Source of the DNA: Nocardioides abyssi
GTDB taxonomy: Bacteria > Actinomycetota > Actinomycetes > Propionibacteriales > Nocardioidaceae
NCBI RefSeq assembly: GCF_030412915.1
Contig: NZ_JAUHJR010000001.1
Span: 124,001 to 188,000 of the forward strand
DNA length: 64,000 bases
Direction of reading: 5' to 3'
The notes under the pieces were generated by a model that searched no databases, was not told where the DNA came from, and worked only from the letters and a program-made list of their open reading frames with translations. Made by a program: the position numbers and the translations under genes. Below, piece by piece: positions 25,448 through 31,136 of this stretch (within the stretch, counting starts at the first letter, position 1; every line of letters starts with the position of its first letter).

Positions 25448-27624
25448 GCGTGCCCACCGTCCAGGCCGTGCTCGGTCTTCTCCCAGTAGAACGGGTTGGT
25501 GAACAGCTGGATGAAGCCCTTCCAGGCCGCCCAGCTCATCAGGCCCCAGTAGAGGGGGGAGAGGAGCGCGGTGCGGGTGATGCCGAACTCCCCGCGCTGC
25601 AGCGACCCGGCCACGTTGAGGTAGACGAAGACGAAGTTGCCGACGAAGAGCATCGCGCTCGCGGCGTAGAAGACGATGCCGGGGAAGAGCTGCTGGATGA
25701 AGCCCCACTGGGTGAAGACGTAGAGCGTGGTGAGCGCCCAGAAGATCGGGTTCATCAGCAGCACGAACGCGCTGCCCATCGTCAGGTTGAAGCTCATGAA
25801 GCCGCGGAAGCCGGTCTGCGCGAGCAGTGACGCCGGGTTGCGCATGTGGACCAGCCAGGTCTGGTAGTAGCCCTTGTTCCAGCGGCTGCGCTGGCGGATC
25901 CAGTTCGGGACGACCGAGTTGGCCTCCTCCAGCGTGGTGGAGTCGATCATCGCGGTGCGGTAGCCCTCGCGGTGCAGCCGGATGCCGAGGTCGGCGTCCT
26001 CGGTGACGTTGAAGGGGTCCCAGGCGCCGAGCTCGCGCAGCACCGAGGTGCGGAAGTGGTTGGACGTGCCGCCCAGCGGGATCGGGGCCTCGGTGGCGCC
26101 CATCGCGGGCAGCACCAGCTCGAAGTGCATGGAGTACTCGTTGGCGAACCAGGCCGTCAGCAGGTTCTGGTCCTGGTTGAAGTGGTTGAGCTTGGCCTGG
26201 ATGCACACGACCTCGGGGCCGACCCGGTCGAAGGCGATGAGCGCCTTCTTCAGCTGGTCGGGGTCGGGCCGGTCCTCGGCGTCGAAGATGACGCAGTAGC
26301 TGCCGGTCGAGAGCTGGAGGCCGTAGTTGCAGGCCTTCGGCTTGGTCTTGGGCTGGCTGTCGGGCACCACGACGAGGTGGAAGTGCGGCGGCAGGCCCAT
26401 CGAGCGGATCGTCTCGATCGTCTCGGTGTCGTCCTCCTCGCACAGCAGCTTCACGTCGAGCCGCGTGCGGGGGTAGTCGAGCGCGTTGATGTCGCGCACC
26501 AGGCGCGGCACGATGCCGGCCTCCTTGTAGAGCGGCACCAGGATCGTGTACGTCGGCAGCTCCCGCTCGTCGAGCGCGGCGATCTCGGCGTCGGTGACGT
26601 CGGTCTCCAGGTGGGTGCCGAGGGCGCGCAGCGTGAGGCGGAACTTGTAGATCGAGACGACCAGGTAGATCGCGCTGCACAGGCCCACCAGCCCGATGAG
26701 CGTGCCCATCGGCCAGATGACCAGGCACACGACGGTCGCGACCAGCGCCATGACCAGCACGGCCTTCTGGGTCCCGGTCACCACCACGTGGGCCGAGGAG
26801 TCCGGGTGGGACTCCATCAGGCCGGTGGTCGCGACGTGCGCGTAGTGGGCGGAGTGCACCCGTTGGATCAGCTGGTCGAGGTCGGTGCGGTTGGCCAGCA
26901 GCTGGCGCACCGGGGAGCCGACCGCCTCCTCGACCTCCGAGACCGCGGCCGCGTCGAGGGGGCGGGCGACGGCGAGCAGCACGGCGCCCTCGGCCTCGGC
27001 GACCGGCACGGCCTGCAGCCGCTGGGCGAGCGGCTCGGGCAGGCGGCGGCCCAGCACGAGGTCGGGCTCGAAGTCGGCCAGGCCGACGCGCTGCATCTGG
27101 TGGATCTCCGACAGCGCGGCGACCAGCACGTCCTCGGGGATCGACTCGTGCGCGACGAGGATGTCGCCGAGCGGGTCGCCGGTGCGGGAGTGCTCGACCA
27201 GGGCGCGCTGGAGCTGGTCGGGCTCGACCAGGCCGCTGGCGGTGAGCATGGTGGCCAGCTGGGTGCGGGCGCGGCGCTGCTCGGGCGTCTCGACGCGGCC
27301 CTCGACCGGCGGGTGCACGGCGTCGATCGCCGCGACGACCTCGTTGGCGGTGTGCTTGACCAGCACCACCGGGCGGTCGGCGGGCTGCGCGAGGTGCTCG
27401 GAGACGACCCGCTCGACGACCGGGTCGGCGGGGTCGGCGGCCGCGACGAGCACGGCGCCGTCGACGACGGCGTACGGCAGGACGCGGAAGGTGCGCGCCA
27501 GGCCCTCGGGCAGGAGCGCCGCGGCCTCCGGGTCGGTGCCGTGGACCAGGCGCGGGGTGGACCGCGTGCCGGTGCCGGTGCCGGTGCTCGTGCTTGTCCC
27601 GGGGCCCTGGACGGTGGCGGTCAT
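25444..27624 (-). CDS. Processive-type GT2 glycosyltransferase with N-terminal MshE/T2SS-E-like modules
   Basis: 726 residues, ATG at 27624. Residues 32-103 and 186-256 look like two copies of the type II secretion ATPase N-terminal domain, and a helical MshEN-type hairpin (about 118-180, 'GLVEPDQLQRALVEH', 'PLGDILV') lies between. Two membrane helices follow (about 287-325). The catalytic GT2 domain has 'YTILVPLYKE' (358-367), the DAED aspartates (448-451), TED (541-543) and QRSRW (578-582), the Q-x-x-R-W motif of processive synthases such as cellulose and hyaluronan synthase. At least four C-terminal helices should form a translocation channel. NfrB of E. coli also joins a GT2 to an MshEN domain. 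The arginines of the c-di-GMP motif are not clearly kept. Confidence 0.85.
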   Translation of the reverse strand: MTATVQGPGTSTSTGTGTGTRSTPRLVHGTDPEAAALLPEGLARTFRVLPYAVVDGAVLVAAADPADPVVERVVSEHLAQPADRPVVLVKHTANEVVAAIDAVHPPVEGRVETPEQRRARTQLATMLTASGLVEPDQLQRALVEHSRTGDPLGDILVAHESIPEDVLVAALSEIHQMQRVGLADFEPDLVLGRRLPEPLAQRLQAVPVAEAEGAVLLAVARPLDAAAVSEVEEAVGSPVRQLLANRTDLDQLIQRVHSAHYAHVATTGLMESHPDSSAHVVVTGTQKAVLVMALVATVVCLVIWPMGTLIGLVGLCSAIYLVVSIYKFRLTLRALGTHLETDVTDAEIAALDERELPTYTILVPLYKEAGIVPRLVRDINALDYPRTRLDVKLLCEEDDTETIETIRSMGLPPHFHLVVVPDSQPKTKPKACNYGLQLSTGSYCVIFDAEDRPDPDQLKKALIAFDRVGPEVVCIQAKLNHFNQDQNLLTAWFANEYSMHFELVLPAMGATEAPIPLGGTSNHFRTSVLRELGAWDPFNVTEDADLGIRLHREGYRTAMIDSTTLEEANSVVPNWIRQRSRWNKGYYQTWLVHMRNPASLLAQTGFRGFMSFNLTMGSAFVLLMNPIFWALTTLYVFTQWGFIQQLFPGIVFYAASAMLFVGNFVFVYLNVAGSLQRGEFGITRTALLSPLYWGLMSWAAWKGFIQLFTNPFYWEKTEHGLDGGHA

Positions 27625-27887
27625 CGGGTGCCCGCCCCGAAGCCGTGCGCAGGCAGCTCCCCGCGGTCGGGGTGGCCCGGGTCGACCCCGTCGGTCGCGG
27701 GCGCCGGCCGGCCGGACCGTGGCCGCATGACGGTGTAGCCGAGGTAGGCGAGCACCAGCGCGACGAGCGGCGCGACCAGGAAGGTCACGAAGACCCCTAC
27801 GAAGATCACGAGGGTCACCAGCAGTCCCACACCGGCCGCGCCGACCGACTTGCTCGGTCGCCCGTTCGCAGGCATCTGCATCGACAT
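27621..27887 (-). CDS. Small membrane protein, first gene of the polysaccharide-type operon
   Basis: 88 residues from the ATG at 27887, preceded by a GGGGGAGA ribosome binding site. Two hydrophobic stretches in tandem (about 17-35 and 37-54; 'GLLVTLVIFVGVFVTFLVAP') form a hairpin or one long helix pair, followed by a polar Pro/Gly/His-rich tail of about 35 residues. It overlaps the GT2 gene by 4 bases (ATGA), which suggests stoichiometric production and a partner role, perhaps like the small accessory subunits of other synthases. The 226 bases between it and the GH5 gene hold its promoter region; I recognised no riboswitch or clear -35/-10 pair there. Confidence 0.65.
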   Translation of the reverse strand: MSMQMPANGRPSKSVGAAGVGLLVTLVIFVGVFVTFLVAPLVALVLAYLGYTVMRPRSGRPAPATDGVDPGHPDRGELPAHGFGAGTR

Positions 27888-28090
27888 CGTCACGTCTCCC
27901 CCCAGAGGTGTCCGGAGGCGGCGGAGGTGCGTGCCGGCCCGGGCTGTCCTGGCGACCATAGGGGTGGGCGACGGGCCCGCGGCCGGGAAAGTCGCTGGTG
28001 AGAGCCTTCTTTGAGGAGGTCTTGCGTTTGCCGGTGACCGGACTGGACCGATCGGGGCCGTTCCTCCGGATTCCCTCAAGATCCCGGCGT

Positions 28091-28124
28091 CCGGCCCCTG
28101 CGGACCCGGTCCGTCAGGGGCCGG
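28091..28124 (-). terminator. Branched hairpin terminator at the end of the GH5 gene
   Basis: CCGGCCCCTG (28091-28100) pairs with CAGGGGCCGG (28115-28124), and inside it CGGAC (28101-28105) pairs with GTCCG (28109-28113), giving an almost continuous 15-bp stem with one bulged base. It overlaps the GH5 stop codon and separates that gene from the seven-gene operon downstream. Confidence 0.65.
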
Positions 28125-29289
28125 TGGACCCGCCCATGAGCCGCGCCGCGAGCCGACCCCACGCGGTCGGGACCGCCGGCGGCTCGGCCAGCAGCGACAT
28201 CGGGTCGCCGGCGTGGTCGGCCCACACCCAGAAGAGCGAGCCGATGCCGTGGTCCTCGGCCCAGGCCAGGTAGTCCTCGACGAAGCCGCCGAGCGGGTCG
28301 TCGGCGCCGAGCTCGCCGGTGAGCACCGGGACGCTGTCGGCCAGCGGCGCCAGCACCGCGTCCCAGCAGGCGCGGTCGCCGCACTCCTTGAAGTCGTAGG
28401 CGTGGAACGACGCGACCAGCTGGTCGTCGTCCGGCGCGAACTCCAGCCAGTGCTCGAGGTCGTTGGCGTAGTCGAGCCCGCCGAGCAGCACCGGCTGCTC
28501 CGCCCCGGCCGCGCGGATCGTGGACACGACGCGGGCCATGCCCTGGACCGGGTAGGTCACCCGCCCGTCGGTGGCCGTGCGGTCGTCCTCGACCGGGGCG
28601 CCGCACCCGCCGTCGCGCCAGCAGCGCCACGTCAGGTCGAAGACGAGCCGGTCCGCGCCGTCGTACCGGCTGTAGGGCTCGTTGAAGGCGTCGAACATCA
28701 CCGCCGGGACGTCGCGGTACGCCGTCGCGACCGACGTCCAGAACGCCAGCGACTCCGGGTCGGGCATCGCGAGGTTGCCGAACTCCGGGGTCTCCAGCCG
28801 CTTGCGGCTGTGCAGGTCGAGCACGACCACCAGCCCGGCCCGGTTGAGGGCGTCGACGAACCGGCGGACCTCGGCGCGGTAGCCCTGCGGGGTCCGCTCG
28901 TCGTGCTCGTCGCTGACCGGGGCGCCGCGGGTCCCGAGCCAGCAGTCCTGGTTGAGCGGCAGCCGGACGGTGTTGGCGCCCCAGGCGGCGATCGCGGTGG
29001 CCTCGGCGGTGAAGGGGTCCTCGCCCAGCATCGTGTCCAGCGCGGAGTAGCCCCAGCCCTGGGAGCAGGCGTACTCGAAGCTGCTCCAGTTCACACCGCG
29101 GGGCACGAAGGTGCGGTCGGAGCGGGCGTCGACGAGGCGGTCGCCGTCGACGCGGACGTGCGCCGCGCCGCCCACGGGGTCGGCCGACGGCTCGCCGCGC
29201 AGCGCCACCGCGACCGCGGCGGCGCCGATGAGCAGCACCACGAGAGCCGGCACCAGCCAGCGCAGCGCGCGACGCGCAGGACGAACCAC
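28114..29289 (-). CDS. Secreted or membrane-anchored GH5-type glycoside hydrolase
   Basis: 391 residues from the GTG at 29289, behind a GAGGGGG ribosome binding site. An N-terminal hydrophobic segment (about 9-30) acts as signal or anchor. The GH5 (beta/alpha)8 enzyme is recognised by 'RGVNWSSFEY', 'NTVRLPLNQDCWLG', 'VVLDLHS', the acid/base Glu in 'FDAFNEPYS' and the nucleophile Glu in 'VLTGELGAD'. Members cleave beta-glucans, mannans or related glycans. It lies immediately upstream of the putative polysaccharide operon in the same direction, comparable to the cellulase genes that accompany cellulose synthase clusters. A branched hairpin separates it from the operon, so it may be made independently. 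Confidence 0.8.
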   Translation of the reverse strand: MVRPARRALRWLVPALVVLLIGAAAVAVALRGEPSADPVGGAAHVRVDGDRLVDARSDRTFVPRGVNWSSFEYACSQGWGYSALDTMLGEDPFTAEATAIAAWGANTVRLPLNQDCWLGTRGAPVSDEHDERTPQGYRAEVRRFVDALNRAGLVVVLDLHSRKRLETPEFGNLAMPDPESLAFWTSVATAYRDVPAVMFDAFNEPYSRYDGADRLVFDLTWRCWRDGGCGAPVEDDRTATDGRVTYPVQGMARVVSTIRAAGAEQPVLLGGLDYANDLEHWLEFAPDDDQLVASFHAYDFKECGDRACWDAVLAPLADSVPVLTGELGADDPLGGFVEDYLAWAEDHGIGSLFWVWADHAGDPMSLLAEPPAVPTAWGRLAARLMGGSTGP

Positions 29290-29297
29290 GGGGCCCC

Positions 29298-29330
29298 CTC
29301 TCCCGCGGACATCGTAGGTCCGCGGGAGGG
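29298..29330. promoter_or_regulatory. Operator-like inverted repeat between divergent GH5 and transhydrogenase genes
   Basis: TCCCGCGGAC (29301-29310) and GTCCGCGGGA (29318-29327) form a perfect 10-bp inverted repeat with a 7-base spacer, extendable by about three pairs. On the minus strand the spacer holds TACGAT, a plausible -10 for the GH5 gene 9 bases from its start, so a bound repressor or an mRNA hairpin at this site would affect GH5 expression. The regulator is unknown. Confidence 0.5.
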
Positions 29331-29361
29331 GCGCCGAGGCGTTTCGCCGACGCCGGCGGGC

Positions 29362-29373
29362 TAGATTGGCCCG
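29362..29373 (+). promoter_or_regulatory. Candidate -10 for a leaderless transhydrogenase transcript
   Basis: TAGATT at 29362-29367 lies six bases before the GTG at 29374, with no Shine-Dalgarno sequence. This is the TANNNT-N6-RTG arrangement of leaderless actinobacterial genes. Confidence 0.5.
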
Positions 29374-30639
29374 GTGTCCGAGACCGTGTTCACCTACGCC
29401 GCGCCGGCGCTGAAGTTCGGGCCCGGGGCCTCCGAGGAGATCGGCCACGACCTCCGCTCCTACGGCGCGCGCCGCGTGCTGCTGGTCACCGACGCCGGGG
29501 TGGCCGCGACCGGCCACCCGGCGCGGATCGCCGAGCAGGTCGCCGCCCACGGGATCGAGGTGACGACGTACGACCGGGCCCGCGTGGAGCCCACCGACGC
29601 CTCGCTGATCGAGGCGATCGACGCCGCACGCGACGCGGGTCCCTTCGACGCGATCGTGGCCGTCGGCGGCGGCTCAACCATCGACACCGCCAAGGCCGTC
29701 AACCTGCTCACCACCAACCCCGGTGAGCTCATGGACTACGTCAACGCCCCAGTCGGCAGGGCGCAGGCGCCGACCGAGCCGCTGCTGCCGCTGGTCGCCG
29801 TGCCGACGACGACCGGCACCGGCTCGGAGAGCACGACCATCTGCGTGCTCGACGTGCTGGCCCTGCACGTCAAGACCGGCATCAGCCACCCCGCGCTGCG
29901 CCCGCGGCTCGCGGTGGTCGACCCGCGGTTGACCGTGACGCAGCCGGCGATGGTCACCGCCGCGTCGGGGATGGACATCCTCTGCCACGCGCTGGAGAGC
30001 TACACCGCGCGGTGGTACGCCGACTTCGACGCCAAGCGCCCCGAGCAGCGGGTGCCCTACTGCGGCGCCAACCCGGTCGCGGACATGTGGTCGGAGAAGG
30101 CGCTCGCGCTGCTCGCCGGCTCGTTCCGGCAGGCCGTCCGTGACGGCTCGGACACCGCCGCGCGCGAGCAGATGGCGCTCGCGGCGACCTTCGCCGGGCT
30201 CGGCTTCGGCAACGCCGGCGTCCACGTGCCGCACGCCAACGCCTACCCGATCGCGGGGCGGGTGCGCGACTACCGCCCCGAGGGCTACCCGGCCGACGAG
30301 GCGATCGTCCCGCACGGCATGGCCGTCTCGCTGACCGCGCCGGCGGCGTTCCGCTTCACCTTCGAGGCCGACCCCGACCGGCACCTGCGGGCCGCACGGC
30401 TGCTCGAGCCCGGCGCGGACCTGGCCGACGGGCCCGACGCGCTGCCCGGGGTGCTGACCCGGCTGATGCGCGACATCGGCATCCCCAACGGCCTGGCCGA
30501 GGTGGGGTACGGCGACGCCGACGTCGAGCCGCTCGTCGAGGGCGCCCTCAAGCAGCAGCGACTCCTGGCCACCGCGCCCCGCGAGGTGACCGGTGAGGAC
30601 CTGGCCGGGGTCTTCCGCGGCTCGATGGAGCACTGGTGA
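29374..30639 (+). CDS. Hydroxyacid-oxoacid transhydrogenase, iron-type alcohol dehydrogenase family
   Basis: 421-residue member of the iron-containing alcohol dehydrogenase superfamily, of the HOT (ADHFE1) type by its length and its long insertion 'RWYADFDAKRPEQRVPYCGA'. It shows the nucleotide-binding 'AVGGGSTIDTAKA' and 'PTTTGTGSE' and the metal ligands in 'GMDILCHALES' and 'IVPHGMAVSL'. HOT enzymes oxidise gamma-hydroxybutyrate to succinic semialdehyde while reducing 2-oxoglutarate to D-2-hydroxyglutarate with tightly bound cofactor. The third gene of the same operon encodes a D-2-hydroxyacid dehydrogenase that could recycle that product. The gene is divergent from GH5 and overlaps the next gene by 4 bases. 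Confidence 0.85.
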   Translation: MSETVFTYAAPALKFGPGASEEIGHDLRSYGARRVLLVTDAGVAATGHPARIAEQVAAHGIEVTTYDRARVEPTDASLIEAIDAARDAGPFDAIVAVGGGSTIDTAKAVNLLTTNPGELMDYVNAPVGRAQAPTEPLLPLVAVPTTTGTGSESTTICVLDVLALHVKTGISHPALRPRLAVVDPRLTVTQPAMVTAASGMDILCHALESYTARWYADFDAKRPEQRVPYCGANPVADMWSEKALALLAGSFRQAVRDGSDTAAREQMALAATFAGLGFGNAGVHVPHANAYPIAGRVRDYRPEGYPADEAIVPHGMAVSLTAPAAFRFTFEADPDRHLRAARLLEPGADLADGPDALPGVLTRLMRDIGIPNGLAEVGYGDADVEPLVEGALKQQRLLATAPREVTGEDLAGVFRGSMEHW

Positions 30640-31136
30640 CCGCTCGCCACACCTACCTCGCGACCCTCGTCTGCTTCGGGATCGTCCTGGTCGGCTCCGC
30701 CCTGGCCATGCCCGCCGAGGTGCCGCTGCACTTCGGCGGCTCCGGCGAGCCCGACCGGTGGGGCAGCCGGCTCGAGGCGCTGCTGACGATGACGCTGGTC
30801 GGCGGCCTGCTCGCGGTGATCCTCGGCGGCACCGCCGCGCTCGTGGACCGGATGCCGGTGACCTACCTCAACGTCCCGCGCAAGGACTGGTGGACCGCGA
30901 CCCCGGAGCGCGAGGCGCGGATGCGCCGGATGATGCGCACCGACCTCTACGTGCTGGCCGCGGCCACCATGCTGTTCCTGGCCGTCGTGGTCCTCGCGAC
31001 CACGCTCGCCGCCCGCGCGGAGGACCCCGCGCTCGGCCCGCTCTTCTTCACCGGGCTCGGCTGCTACCTCGCCTTCGTGGTCGGCTGGACCGTCTGGTCG
31101 CTGAGCACCCGCTACCGCCGGAAGGACGACGCATGA
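30636..31136 (+). CDS. DUF1648-type membrane protein
   Basis: 166 residues from the GTG at 30636, in a GTGA overlap with the transhydrogenase. The N-terminal helix followed by 'PLHFGGSGEPDRWGS' is the DUF1648 signature. Four hydrophobic segments are visible (about 8-25, 47-68, 105-126, 138-157), with a cytoplasmic 'VPRKDWWTATPEREARMRRM' loop in the middle. DUF1648 proteins are small membrane proteins of unclear role, some near peptidases or transporters. Its coupling between two enzymes of 2-hydroxyacid metabolism hints at a transport or anchoring role, but nothing in the sequence shows it. The stop overlaps the next ATG. Confidence 0.75.
   Translation: MTARHTYLATLVCFGIVLVGSALAMPAEVPLHFGGSGEPDRWGSRLEALLTMTLVGGLLAVILGGTAALVDRMPVTYLNVPRKDWWTATPEREARMRRMMRTDLYVLAAATMLFLAVVVLATTLAARAEDPALGPLFFTGLGCYLAFVVGWTVWSLSTRYRRKDDA

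Noticed and set aside
27888-28090. Possible c-di-GMP riboswitch upstream of the polysaccharide operon
   Set aside because: A short GGCAAACGCAAGACC-like stretch on the minus strand recalls part of the GEMM-I consensus, but the two stems of that riboswitch could not be built.
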